Part shown: positions 12,101 to 20,920 of the stretch, piece after piece | How positions within the stretch are numbered: position 1 is the stretch's first letter | Layout of the letters: each line of letters opens with the position of its first letter | Source: Gari tellinella | Taxonomy: Eukaryota > Mollusca > Bivalvia > Cardiida > Psammobiidae | Reading direction: 5' to 3' | Assembly (NCBI GenBank): GCA_922989275.2 | Contig: OV277866.1 | Location: 53,497,246 to 53,561,245, forward strand | Length of the DNA stretch: 64,000 bases | Notes under the pieces: generated by a model | Database searches by the model: none | What the model saw: only the letters and a program-made list of their open reading frames with translations | What the model was told of the DNA's origin: nothing | Made by a program: the position numbers and the translations under genes

Positions 12101-15100
12101 TCTGTAACCGCATGATTTTTATATATTATACAAATCACAAAAAATAAAGATAATAGAATTGAATTGAAAAAACCCAAAAAAAAAACCAACATCAATGCAC
12201 CTGGTTTGGTTGATGACTGGATTAACCCTCTCATTACTGAATACCAGTAACATGATGACTATTGCAATTGCAAACAGTTGTAATCCAGACCAGGCTGCAA
12301 AAATGTCGGATTCATAGAGTATGTCTCTTGAAATATAGTTTACCCCTTTTTCAAATTAAGCTCTTTATGACACATTTTACCTTTTCTCCGCATGAGGATC
12401 ATCAGAGAGAGAGACAGACAGACAGACATTCATACAGAAAGATGGAGACAGAAAAGAAGAAGCGAGAGACTGACAGACAGAGATAAGAGAAAAACAGACA
12501 GACAGAGAGACAGACAAGAGGCAAACAGACAGTGGCAGAGAAATATAGACACACACAAGCTTCGTAGGTAAACGAAAAAATACGTTTTTCTCTCATTTTC
12601 AAAACCTCACTTAACTAACAATTTATAAGCTATCGCCTCAAATTTTGTACTACGCGTAAGATCATGGTCTAATAAAACATCTGTATTAAAATTTATAACG
12701 AAAAGATGACATTAAAAGCATTTCTATTAACACCAAACTTCGTAGGTAAACGAAAAAATATGTTTTTCTCTCATTTTCAAAACCTCACTAAACTAACAAT
12801 TTATAAGCTATCGCCTCAAATTTTGTACTACGCGTAAGATCATGGTCTAATAAAACATCTGTATTAAAATTTATAACGAAAAGATGATATTAAAAGCATT
12901 TCTATTAACACCAAACTTCGTAGGTAAACGAAAAAATACGTTTTTCTCTCATTTTCAAAACCTCACTAAACTAACAATTTATAAGCTATCGCCTCAAATT
13001 TTGTACTACGCGTAAGATCATTGTCTAATAAAACATCTGTATTAAAATTTATAATGAAAAGATGACATTAAAAGCATTTCTATTAAACACCAAACTTCGT
13101 AGGTAAACGAAAAAATACGTTTTTCTCTCATTTTCAAAACCTCACTAAACTAACAATTTATAAGCTATCGCCTCAAATTTTATACTACGCGTAAGATTAT
13201 TGTCTAATAAAACATCTGTATTAAAATTTATAACGAAAAGATGATATTAAAAGCATTTCTATTAACACCAAACTTCGTAGGTAAACGAAAAAATACGTTT
13301 TTCTCTCATTTTCAAAACCTCACTAAACTAACAATTTATAAGCTATCGCCTCAAAGTTTGTACTACGCGTAAGATCATTGTCTAATAAAACATCTGTATT
13401 AAAATTTATAATGAAAAGATGACATTAAAAGCATTTCTATTAAACACCAAACTTCGTAGGTAAACGAAAAAATACGTTTTTCTCTCATTTTCAAAACCTC
13501 ACTAAACTAACAATTTATAAGCTATCGCCTCAAATTTTGTACTACGAGTAAGATTATTGTCTAATAAAACATCTGTATTAAGATTTATAATGAAAAGATG
13601 ACATTAAAAGCATTTCTATTAACACCAAACTTTCGGAAAAACGTTGTTTTCTAGCCGCCAGCGAGCGCAGCTGATTGACCGATTTTGGACGACACGATAA
13701 ATCACGAGCCGGCCGGATGTTTCTCCAGGGTATAATTCCTCCATGATGTCGTCAAGACGCATATCCGCTCGCCCGCAAGACCGACTTTCGTATGCGAAAG
13801 GCCTTAAGTCGAACATACCCACATTTCAAAGTTAAAACGAGGCTATGCCAAGTTTTAACTCTGAAATATGGGTTTGTTCGATTCAACCTAGTTCGAGATA
13901 TCGAAGTTCGACTGTACATTGACATGCAAAGGAAAGGGTTAAAGTATGACAATTATCTCCAGGCTTCAAGGTTATAAAGAGTTTCAGATGAGTCTAACAA
14001 CATTCGCAAGCATTTGCTTGGTCAGATTTGAGCTCAAGACTCAACTCAAATGCTTTATACCCTAAGACCCTGCAATCCTGGTGTGAAAACTTTCCTACTT
14101 ACTTGCTTTGAAGGCGTCATCCAAGGCTATGCTGTCAGCCATAGAGAAGGGGTACCAGATATCTCGACCTTCCACATTCTTACACACGCACCAGTGATTG
14201 GCCACAGGGATGTATGTGTCTGTTCAAGAAATAACAAATACAAGACATCAATGCAGGGCTGCCATTTCTCTGGATTTTTCCGAAATGTTAGTATATTTTA
14301 TATATGTATCCTAGCAGATGTTAGCTTAAAGCAGGCTGAAAGTAAAGCAGAATGAGGCTTAAGGCGCATTCTGCTTTACTTTCAACCTGCTTTAAGTAAT
14401 TGCGCTTGAAAAATAGAAAATTTGGAAATCTTAGGATTTTTTATAATCAACTTATGGCAGCCCTGTCAATGCACTGACCATAGGAAAGCATATATGCCTC
14501 CTTTGCAAACAATTGATCTGATCAATAGTATACAAGCCTATTCAAACAGTGTAGATCCTGATCACAGAGTTCTCACAGGAATTCTATGAACAGCACCTAC
14601 ACTCTTTATCAGTTGTCAATAATTAGTAAATAAAACAATAAAACCATGCAAAGTCAAAAATTGATAACTTAATGAAAACAGAATATAGTAAATTTTAACA
14701 GACATTATAAGGCAATATACAGACACAAGACATTATTATACTGCAGAGTAAATCCCTCACTTCTGATTGGATAACAAGCCGTAGACCTGAACTCATGTAT
14801 TCTTTGTATTGACAGGGTACATAGAAATGCAGGTCACTCAGTCTTGTTTTACAGAAAGAAAGATGGCCAACTAATTGTCAGGATTACGGCTTTCAATCTT
14901 GCAACCTATGTTATTAAGAAAATTCCATCTCAGCTAAGGACCAATCGGGGTTTAGATCTTTGAACAGCCGTCGATCTGAGTCTTACAAACTAAATCCCTC
15001 TTAGTATCAGATCCTCTTGAACAAATCACAATTCTAAAACTATGCGATATTATTACTGTCAAATGATTGTTGTACACCACAAATGCCGAAATAGTTGGAA

Positions 15101-18100
15101 ATAATTCGCTTGGACAATGAAAACTTTGCAGTATAATAAATTCTCTATACAATTTCTTCCCAGGATATGTGAGGATTTATTCTACTAGTTTCTAGACTAG
15201 TACAATCATGTAGCAACATGATTTTCCTCAGCCGGGAATAAATCCTCACATCACCTGGGAAGAAACTGTAAAGACATGAGGCAATGTACAGACACTGAAG
15301 AAATTAGTTCCACTTTATACAGTCATGTTTTGAGTGAACAATACAAAATATTGTAACGGGCTAGTGCCCTAGTAGTTTGCTCTAAGTGTTGAGTTAGCTC
15401 TCTGGCCTTAATACTCCTTCTAAGGTATCAGGGTAGTGGGTACTTTTAGTACTTGGATTATAAATAGACAGAGCGTCAAACACAGTTAATAATTTATTCA
15501 CATATAAATTATTATTATTCAAATGTCAATTTATTTGACTTCAATATTATTAATTCTGACAAAAACAACCTTAAATGTCACTGCAGACTTTTAGAACAAT
15601 AATGATTTAAATTAATTAAATCATTTATGAATTGCGTAAGCCTATGAAAAGGGGAAGCTACTCTGGCTACATCAGCATCAACCACAAGAGTTTACATGCA
15701 CCCAACGTTTATCAAAGTCGGAACAAGTTCTTGAAATGTTATTTATTGCTATAAAGTCAACATTAAATGATGAAGGTATTCTTCTGAACTATAAATTTAG
15801 TGTTCATACCATTTTGAATTTGATGCTGAAAACGGCGAAAAGCGAGAAAAATTTATAAGATTCGATCACAGATGTGAGTTTCGTGGAAACGATTAGCCAA
15901 AGTAATGCCTAAATGAGCTGTGTCTGAGCATTCCAAACACACACGCTTTTATACTAACAGAAGTGGATCGCTCCCACTTTATGGGTAGGATCACCATAGA
16001 AGTGGGTATGATCACCACAGAACGGGTCACTGTGATCAGTGCCCCGAAACTGGATCGCTAGTGATCAGACTCTGATCACCATACTACGTCATCAAAATAT
16101 GTGGAGAATCTGTAAGCCAGAGGAAAAATGGCGTCTTCAAGACTTTTAACCGCCATGAAGTTCAAACTATGGATTTAAACATAAAGGGGGATTACATTTC
16201 GATAGAACCGGTTCATTCCAATTGTTGTTACAGACGCTGGATAACTTGTCGACATCAACAACGGGAAATGACCCATAATTCCAGGCACAAAATGTCCACT
16301 TGACCGAAATTAGTACAAGTGCACTGGTAACCAAATCACTGATGTAAAACCAAATGTTTGCAGTGACGAATACATGGATGCGCTTACTTAACACAAGTGA
16401 TTAGACTATTTAGTTCTAACCTGAACAATAATTAAGGATAACATGAAAGATTCATGACACATTACCAAAGGAATTTTCTAGGATTGAAAGGTAAGTCTAT
16501 TACATAAATTAGCTGTGGCAATCGTCATGATCCTTTCAGGTTATCAAGAAAACAGTAAGATTTAACGATAAACACTGGGGTGTTACAATACATGTATTTT
16601 CTATATCCTAGTGGATTGTAGCTTAAAACAGGCTGAAAGTAAAGCAGCATGCACCTTAACCCATTCTGCTTTACTCACTAAAAACAGGCTATTGTGTAAT
16701 GGGATAAATCTACCTAAAACTCAATGTTTTGACTACTCATTAGAATTGTTTCTAACCGCCTTAACATAAGGTTTGCTTGATACATTAGGATACAATATTA
16801 TAAGATTGTAATGCCCTCCTTATCTGTAGGTTTGTAACAACTTATATTTTGCTACCACCTTATCTTACCCGTAGCAGCTGGAACATATCCCATCCCAGGT
16901 AGCTGTCCTATGCTTGGCTGAGGAGGCAAGGTCCCATGGTTTAGGCTCATATCTGTCCCAGGGGCACTTGAGAAGTTGGCAGAAAATGGGGTAGGGGCAG
17001 GTGGGGCTGCCATTAGGTTTGCAGGAGAGGGGCCAGACATTCCACTACCACCGTAAGTTCCATCTGGCATTTGAGCATACCTCCCGGTCCCGTGCTTCCT
17101 ATACAGACCAGCAAGACCTGACACAAACAAAACACAGTTAAACATGGTGATTGCTAATTTTCATGTATGTTTCAAATAAAGTTCAAATGCTGGCCAATAA
17201 ACCTGATACATGTACATTGTACCAATAAACTGTTACTAAATTAAACAGGGAAAGTCAAACTTGTGTGGACACAAATAAGCCTTTTTTCGCCTTTAATTTC
17301 TTACTCAAACATAGAAAATAGTTTCACTTTATACAATCAAGAACATGCACCAAAAGAAAAAAAAAATTTATATCTTAAGACTTAACAGATGATAGCTAAA
17401 AAGCAGGCTGAAGGTAAAGCAGAATGTGCCTATAGGCAAGTAAACTGAACAAATCCAACATTTTCTCATTCATGTCGGCACTATATCCTATGGTGTTACT
17501 CATCATCATCATCATCATCGGTATTTATATTAACATGCAGGAGTGGGAGTGTCGTTCACATTGGTGGCCCCCCTTCCAGGCAGTATCTTAAAGAGATGAT
17601 TCTAATGAGTAGTCCCACCATAGGATTTAATGCAGACATAAAGATTTTAGATTTTAAAATACATTGTACTCTCCTTATCTGGAGCTCTGTATAAAAGTTA
17701 ATCTAAACAACGCTACTCACCGCCAGTATTTGGCATGGGTGGAGCTGTATTCATGGGTGAACTTGTCATTGGTACATGTGATGTAGGGGCCAGGGGAGGC
17801 ATGTTTGGTCGAGGGGTGCTGGCCTGGCTAGCTGAAGTAGGTGTTCCAGGTTGTGGAGGTCTCAGAGGTGTGCCCTGACCAATCTGTGTGAAGGGGTCAG
17901 ATCTACCTGCGCTTGTCATGGCAGGACTTTGAAACAATGAAGCAGCCGATGATTGTTGTCCTGGTTGTGCTTGCAGTCCTGAAGGTGGTGACTGCCCAAC
18001 AAAACTGTCGGCTTCACCAAGACTGTCATCTTCTACAATATGTTAGAATGTATCTAAATGAATATGATATATATACAGTCGAACTTAGATATCTCGAGGT

Positions 18101-20625
18101 CGGTTTTATCGACATACGGTACCATATTTCAAATTTAAAATGTGACTAAGCCACATTTTAACTTTGAAATATGGGTATGTTTGACTTAACGGAGCATGAA
18201 AAATTGAAGTTCATATGTCAAACTATCGGATAGTTCACGTTAAACGAGTTTGAGATATCCAAGTTTGACTGTATAGTCTAGAGAGAGGATAGTTTTGTAA
18301 AGTTTTTTACTGAACTGATTGATCATCCATTTATATTGTAAATGTCAATTTCATTTTTGCAAAAAATCTTTAAAAGTCTACCTAAATGATGTTCTCGAGA
18401 AAATGCTGTTTGCTCGGATCCCTGTGATTAAAACAATTCAAGCCCCCTAATACGGTATACATGTACCCCTAAAGTGAACTATAGTATCAAACTCTCCTAT
18501 GAACATCCATATGATATCATAAAGCCAAGTGTCTGAAATTACCTGGGTCAATGTGTTTGACTTTGAGTTGAGTCTGAGAATGTTTTCAAGTTTTGATTGG
18601 TCAGATTTTAGCAGAATGCTCAAGCTGACCAATTGATCAAAGTCTTGTAAACGATCTACGACTCAACTCACATGCTTTATAAGGGAGCAGGTGCTCATTA
18701 GTGATGAAGATCTATCAGGACTTGGGCATGTTTGTTTACAGAATATGTTTTTTAATGCCTTTGTTAAATTCTCTCTGTAGCTGGATTGAGTGTGGTCGGG
18801 TACAGGTACTTCGTAGAAAATCAATAAGTCTCGGATTGTGTGGCTTGGTAGCTCAGTTGTTTAAGTGCTGGCATTGTAAGCCCAGAGACCCTGGGTTTGA
18901 ATCAGGATTGGACCACGATTTTTTTCTAGTCCTGCTACAGCTGAAACCCAATGTTAATCAAACCATGTACATATTCTGGTTCTTTTGAGGCAATTCTCAG
19001 GGGAAAGTGGGGAGTAGTTTAATGGGATTGCGTGTGTGCGGGTACAGGTACTTGGTGGAAAATCATTAAGTCCGGGATTGTGTGGCTCAGTAGCTGTAGT
19101 CTTAAAGAGCTGGCACCGAAAGCCAGATACCCTGGTATCAAATCCCAGTCGGGCAATGATTTCTACACCAGTCCTGTTACATCTCGTTTTGTTTTCACAG
19201 ACTGTTTTTACAATGTACCCCTTAATTACTCTTGAAAATTTGGAAATCAATCAAATTTGACTATGTCGCTGTGAGCTATTTACAAAACTCAGTATGACAG
19301 GAAACTTGGCACTTGAATTGATACACAAGTCCCCGAGAATTTCTCTTGTGCACAGAACTTCAATAATTTGAAATTTACGTGTACACGGTCTAAAAGTTTG
19401 CGTATTTCACTGAGTATGCAGGCTTACCTGGAGCCCTGATGTATACAAAAGGCTGACTAACTGGCACAAAAGCATTAAAATGCTTTTTAATTGTTTTTAA
19501 GCATGCAGATTAGACTTTCTCGCATAGTAGCTGACACATTAAAAAATATAACTAATCACTGGGAAGAAGAGCTTCAAAATTAAGTTAAGCATTTTGTTTA
19601 ATTACATCACTCATTTGAACAATAAGTACAGTGAGAATACAGATGACTGATGAACAGTATACATAGACAAAGGTGAGCTAAATTCGAGCATACAGTATTT
19701 TTTTTCTTCTATTTCTATTTATTACTTCTAAGCCATCAATTCTGATGATTATGACTATGAGAAGGGGCACATTTTAGTTGCACCATTGGGACTGTACCCG
19801 GCCGGTCACTTTATCCTGACACCAACGAACCAGTCGTAATGCTAACCCGAAATCCTGAGCGCCAAGGAGGGAAGCCATTACTACCAATTTTCAAGTCTTT
19901 GGTTTGACCCGGATAGGGATTGAACTCGCAACCTCCCGCACTGCAAGCGGACGCCCTTCAACTGAGCAATACAGGCGGTACTGAAAATATGTAAAAAAAC
20001 TTTGTTTCTTATTATAACTTCCCCCAATCAAGATTGATCATTGATGATTATGAGAAGGGGCACTTATGAGATATGACGTGCATCAGGGACTGTACCCGGT
20101 CGGTAACTTTATCCTGACACCGACTAACCTGTCCTAAGGCTAACCCAAAATCCTGAGCGCCAAGAGGGGAAGCCATTGCTACCAAATTTTTAGTGTTTAG
20201 TTTGACTTGGCTGGGGACTGAACCCGCAACCTCCACCACTTCAAGCGGACGCTCTACCCACAGGGGCCAGTCACCAAAAAAACTAACTTCAGAAATACGA
20301 TCTAGAATTCACTGTTGGGGTTACAACATTTTGATTTTCATACAACTTTCATTTCCGTAATAACTTATATGCTTGAATAATTAATTTTAAGGAAAAACGT
20401 CAAAAAAATATGTTTGTAAGTCAAGCAAGTTTTGATTTCAAAATGAAAAGTTGAGGTTGAATGGTGTTGATCAAATCGCGAACCTGGGCCAAACAAGGAT
20501 GGTTCCGATTGAATAACAGGCATGAGAACATTGGGTTGATCTGGCGGAGTCAGTGTAAGGCCTCCACCTGCCGGCATAAGCAGCAGTGGCGGTGGTGTTG
20601 TTTCCTTCTTCTGCTTGTCAGCCAT
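6001..20625 (-). CDS. SEC23IP: SEC23IP / p125-like DDHD phospholipase, 5' six coding exons (partial)
   Basis: Six exons on the minus strand (20625-20484, 18032-17721, 17117-16869, 14219-14103, 7693-7497, 6144-6001) join with matching phases and GT/AG borders into 1161 nt, 387 codons without a stop. Residues 1-241 are Pro/Ser/Thr-rich; a segment reading DSFVGQ ... SDPFTQIGQ resembles the N-terminus of vertebrate SEC23IP, which binds SEC23 through its Pro-rich part. Residues about 242-384 form a WWE-type domain (HW.VC....[43 protein letters not shown]). The family acts at ER exit sites with COPII and carries a GHSLG lipase, SAM and DDHD domains; these are not in the window and should lie left of position 1. 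The Pro-rich N-terminus favours SEC23IP over DDHD2 or DDHD1. Introns 4-6 hold most of the mobile DNA. Confidence 0.87.
6179..6310 (+). mobile_element. A MITE left half joined to a foreign palindrome
   Basis: CATTACTCCATAAATACACC to CTATATCCTACAG is A sequence; the usual core is absent and a different 67-bp palindrome follows. Confidence 0.7.
6317..6383. repeat. Perfect 67-bp palindrome
   Basis: 33-bp arms (TAGTTTTAAAGTTTGGCAGA...ATGGCTGAT and complement) around one base, no mismatch. It should extrude or fold as a hairpin in DNA or RNA. Confidence 0.95.
6505..6880 (+). repeat. Captured coding-like segment, copy 1 (decayed)
   Basis: Shares TTACTTGCGCACCG, GACGATAAAATC, AAGTTCTCCGAAA, TTGTTGAACGATTTAATTTC and GGTGGAGAAAAAA with 9700-10080 but has stops in the corresponding frame. 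B-type termini are not visible around this copy. Confidence 0.6.
7218..7469 (+). mobile_element. A MITE, near full length
   Basis: TTACCTATTACCCCATAAAT ... CTATGGGGTAATGGGTTAA with intact core (hairpin tip GTGCCTGAAGGCAC). Confidence 0.92.
7497..7693 (-). CDS. SEC23IP: SEC23IP exon 5 (WWE core)
   Basis: Acceptor TTTTTTCAG|TC, donor GAG|GTAGGC, 197 bp, ends in phase 0. Contains [20 protein letters not shown] and [15 protein letters not shown], the diagnostic central block of the family, then [13 protein letters not shown]. Confidence 0.92.
7851..8820. mobile_element. 970-bp pogo/Tigger-like non-autonomous element
   Basis: Inverted ends CAGTGTAGCTCCATTA...CGCGG / CCGCG...TAATGGAGCTACACTG inside TA duplications (7849-7850, 8821-8822). 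CGCGATATA motifs recur near both ends (7916, 8262, 8767), as transposase sites might. Frames inside show no transposase match. Confidence 0.8.
8951..9036 (-). repeat. Left half of split pogo-like MITE
   Basis: GTCGAACTTCGATATCTC... matches the complement of the 18076-18271 copy up to CGATTAAG, where the 4.77-kb insertion begins. Confidence 0.85.
9700..10080 (+). repeat. Captured coding-like segment, copy 2
   Basis: Frame 9860-10048 reads [35 protein letters not shown], then [18 protein letters not shown] and a stop. A diverged copy lies at 6505-6880 with the same upstream sequence (TTACTTGCGCACCG, GACGATAAAATC). It resembles a captured host or transposon first exon; the protein is not recognised. 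Confidence 0.45.
10091..10490 (-). mobile_element. 5'-truncated LINE 3' end
   Basis: Minus-strand frame 10456-10240 reads ...[17 protein letters not shown]..., the conserved last block of many non-LTR retrotransposon reverse transcriptases. It is followed by a UTR with a short hairpin (CTGTCATTGTCAGAAATTGACAG) and a GAAGAAGTAGAAG tail. Only the extreme 3' end was inserted. It lies inside the long B element. Confidence 0.7.
10885..10970 (-). mobile_element. tRNA-like segment, probably SINE head
   Basis: Minus strand shows TAGCGCAGTCAGTAGAGTG and GGTTCAAGACCC spaced as tRNA A and B boxes. The acceptor stem does not pair, so it is not an intact tRNA gene. The SINE body is not identified. Confidence 0.4.
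11020..11110 (+). pseudogene. Coding-like fragment with EELYPGE motif, copy 1
   Basis: Plus-strand frame reads [20 protein letters not shown] then a stop. It is the inverted partner of 13640-13810, sharing about 40 bp. The parent protein is not recognised. Confidence 0.35.
11130..11760. repeat. Diverged 210-bp tandem repeat
   Basis: TATGGCGAGTTAAAGAGCG occurs at 11341 and 11551, within flanking sequence (GCTAAGATATTT, GATAAA.G.GAGCA) that repeats at the same 210-bp spacing. Two to three old copies. Confidence 0.6.
12398..12545. repeat. GACA/GAGA microsatellite
   Basis: Imperfect (GACA)n and (GA)n run directly beside the satellite. Open frames across it are by-products of the repeat. Confidence 0.95.
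12545..13633. repeat. 178-bp satellite, six copies with dimeric order
   Basis: TTCGTAGG recurs at 12561, 12739, 12917, 13096, 13274 and 13453 (spacing 178 or 179), with over 95 percent identity by eye. Copies 3 and 5 share the same variants (ATTGTC, ATAATGAAAAGATGACATT, TTAAACACC), as do copies 2 and 4 (GATGATATT, TTAACACC), suggesting a dimer of about 357 bp as the unit of spread. Confidence 0.95.
13625..13822 (-). pseudogene. Coding-like fragment with EELYPGE motif, copy 2
   Basis: Minus-strand frame of about 66 codons with [40 protein letters not shown] and [16 protein letters not shown]. Composition looks coding and GC is higher than around it. It begins inside the MITE half, so it is a fragment of a larger frame. 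Family unknown. Confidence 0.35.
13804..13914 (-). repeat. Right half of split pogo-like MITE
   Basis: Resumes at TTAAGTCGAACATACCC and ends GAAGTTCGACTG followed by TA, completing the element begun at 8951. Confidence 0.85.
13958..14080. mobile_element. K element, centre reduced
   Basis: CAGGCTTCAAGGTTATAAAG ... TGCTTTATACCCTAAGACCC; one arm of the ATTTGAGCT centre is missing. Ends just before SEC23IP exon 4. Confidence 0.7.
14103..14219 (-). CDS. SEC23IP: SEC23IP exon 4 (start of WWE domain)
   Basis: Acceptor TTGAACAG|AC, donor GCAA|GTAAGT, 117 bp. Residues 236-273 include [19 protein letters not shown], matching the first strand of the SEC23IP/DDHD2 WWE-type domain (HWFYCK...WMPFS in vertebrates). 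Found by splice signals; the exon alone is too short to stand out. Confidence 0.88.
14254..14465 (+). mobile_element. Hairpin MITE with A-type core but different ends
   Basis: Ends CAGGGCTGCCAT (14254-14265) / ATGGCAGCCCTG (14454-14465) instead of TTAACCC, yet the centre (14328-14397) is the A core GCTTAAAGCAGGCTGAAAG...CTTTACTTTCAACCTGC. Confidence 0.8.
14466..15153. other. Intron 3 of SEC23IP, mostly unassigned
   Basis: Contains a weak hairpin of the AACAGTGTAGA..CCTGATC type near 14540-14600; otherwise nothing recognised. Confidence 0.5.
15154..15264. mobile_element. 111-bp hairpin element
   Basis: TTCTTCCCAGGATATGTGAG / CTCACATCACCTGGGAAGAA arms of 29 bp with two mismatches and an internal CTAGT palindrome. 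In intron 3 of SEC23IP. Confidence 0.75.
15340..16140 (+). other. Possible LTR-like or promoter-like region in SEC23IP intron 3
   Basis: TGTAACGGGCTAGTGCC (15353) with TATAAATAG (15460) on the plus strand is LTR-like but no partner was found. From 15966 to 16085 seven GGATC/TGATC motifs cluster, followed by TACGTCATC and by ATGGCGTCTTCAAGACTT (16127), which opens only 16 codons. Confidence 0.25.
16590..16707 (+). mobile_element. A MITE, right part
   Basis: TTCTATATCCTAG, core first arm, then GGCTATTGTGTAATGGGATAA; left end lost. Confidence 0.75.
16714..16830. mobile_element. B MITE, partial
   Basis: GACTACTCATTAGAATTGT and CTCCTTATCTGTAGG remain, with unrelated sequence in between. Confidence 0.55.
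16869..17117 (-). CDS. SEC23IP: SEC23IP exon 3 (residues 153-234)
   Basis: Acceptor TTTGTGTCAG|GT, donor ACGG|GTAAGA, 249 bp, phase 1 in and out. Encodes [17 protein letters not shown] followed by a low-complexity Pro/Ala/Ser/Met linker ([16 protein letters not shown]). The linker is expected to be disordered and poorly conserved; the assignment rests on phase, open frame and position. Confidence 0.82.
17270..17437 (+). mobile_element. A MITE, truncated by a B element
   Basis: Left body and first core arm up to GTGCCTATAGGC; then B sequence begins without the B terminus. Confidence 0.7.
17438..17694. mobile_element. B MITE with internal insertion
   Basis: AGTAAACTGAACAAATCC ... CTTATCTGGAGCTCTG; the hairpin is interrupted by a (CAT)n run and about 60 bp of other sequence (17494-17588). 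Confidence 0.75.
17721..18032 (-). CDS. SEC23IP: SEC23IP exon 2 (residues 48-152)
   Basis: Acceptor TATTGTAG|AA, donor GGCG|GTGAGT, 312 bp. Encodes a Gln/Ser/Pro-rich segment with [12 protein letters not shown] and SDPFTQIGQ, the stretch most like vertebrate SEC23IP outside the WWE domain. It ends in an NTG-G split codon. The intron-side base of the acceptor could shift by one AG (AAG|AT), changing one residue. Confidence 0.85.
18076..18271 (+). mobile_element. 196-bp pogo-like MITE, intact
   Basis: CAGTCGAACTTAGATATCTC at the left and GAGATATCCAAGTTTGACTG at the right, flanked by TA on both sides. Internal complementary segments (AAATTTAAAATGTG / CACATTTTAACTTT). The TA target and CAGT start fit pogo/Tigger-type elements. 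Confidence 0.8.
18518..18692. mobile_element. K element, diverged
   Basis: TTGAGTTGAGTCTGAGAATG, TTGATTGGTCAGATTTTAGC and complement-like GACTCAACTCACATGCTTTA. Confidence 0.55.
18793..18990 (+). mobile_element. tRNA-derived SINE, copy 1 of a tandem pair
   Basis: tRNA-like segment GGCTTGGTAGCTCAGTTG ... GGGTTTGAATCAGG on the plus strand, preceded by GGGTACAGGTACTTCGTAG, which recurs before the next copy. Lies in intron 1 of SEC23IP, antisense. Confidence 0.6.
19033..19260 (+). mobile_element. tRNA-derived SINE, copy 2 of a tandem pair
   Basis: Same unit as 18793-18990 (GGGTACAGGTACTTGGTGG ... GTGTGGCTCAGTAGC ... CAAATCCCAGTCGGG), diverged, with an unrelated 3' part. The ends are approximate. 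Confidence 0.6.
19322..19438 (-). repeat. Solo end of long B element
   Basis: Complement of the first about 120 bp of 9499-10621 (GTGTACACG, AAATACGCAAA..., TACCTGGAGCCCTG). Confidence 0.65.
19731..19985 (-). mobile_element. tRNA-derived SINE (second family)
   Basis: Minus strand: tRNA-like head (TTGCTCAGTTGAAGGGCG, GCGAGTTCAATCCC), then a body containing GGTTCGTTGGTGTCAGGATA and GTGACCGGCCGGGTAC, ending with ATTGATGGC-like repeats. Confidence 0.7.
20037..20270 (-). mobile_element. tRNA-derived SINE (second family)
   Basis: Diverged copy of 19731-19985 in the same orientation, 300 bp away; the body with GTGTCAGGATAAAGTTACC is clear and the tRNA-like head is degraded. Confidence 0.7.
20484..20625 (-). 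CDS. SEC23IP: SEC23IP exon 1 (start codon, residues 1-47)
   Basis: Starts [16 protein letters not shown] and ends ...SLFGP plus one base. The donor CAG|GTTCGC is weak after position +2, but phase 1 fits exon 2 exactly and the join SLFGP-EDD resembles the vertebrate LLLPGED. No upstream in-frame extension is needed. Confidence 0.8.
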
Positions 20626-20760
20626 AACACGTCAAAAACGGAAGTTTCTGACCGGTAAAAAACGTATTCTCCGGCTCCCAAAATGATTGAATTTCCGGGA
20701 ACATTTTTGGGACAATTTGCGGTACTAACTGCGACGAAATGGTGAGGATACTAGACAGTC
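20626..20760 (-). promoter_or_regulatory. Probable TATA-less promoter / 5' UTR of SEC23IP
   Basis: Immediately upstream of the start codon there is an ETS-type CGGAAGT (20639-20645 on the plus strand) and a TGACG half-site (complement of 20630-20634), in sequence richer in CpG than its surroundings, with no TATA box. These are typical of constitutive animal promoters. The transcription start cannot be placed. Confidence 0.4.
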
Positions 20761-20920
20761 ATCAATAACGCTTTCAAATTGGGCGTATGAAGACTTTTTA
20801 AAGTCGATATAGCTTTTTTAAGCCTTTAATAAATTACTCTACTGAAGAAAATAGTTCCAATTTATATTGTCGCAAATAAAAATCATAAGAAATTCTATAT
20901 CCTAGCAGATAGTGCCTTAA

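Larger units (their letters stand above)
9037..13803. mobile_element. 4.77-kb insertion of unknown class splitting a MITE
   Basis: The pogo-like MITE known whole at 18076-18271 is present here as two halves (8951-9036 and 13804-13914) that align end to end. Between them lie 4767 bp flanked by TTAAG (9032-9036, 13804-13808). Left terminus GTACTTCGCAGGTGCG, right terminus complement GGCCTTTCGCATACG, only partly matching. Inside are a 1.1-kb B element, a tRNA-like segment, a 210-bp diverged tandem repeat, GACA microsatellite, the 178-bp satellite and two inverted copies of a coding-like ELYPGE segment. No transposase is recognised. Confidence 0.7.

Noticed and set aside
12402..12602. Frames over the GACA microsatellite
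   Set aside because: Cys/Leu/Ser or Arg/Asp/Thr repeats in frame are a direct result of the GACA/GAGA repeat.
16127..16175. ATGGCGTCTTCAAGACTT start on the plus strand
   Set aside because: Only 16 codons before a stop, no donor site inside, and no downstream exon found.
17499..17520. CRISPR-like or regulatory CAT repeat
   Set aside because: A simple (CAT)n microsatellite inside a B MITE; no spacers.
18840..18905. tRNA gene on the plus strand
   Set aside because: It recurs at 19078-19155 with the same upstream sequence and lacks a paired acceptor stem; called a SINE.
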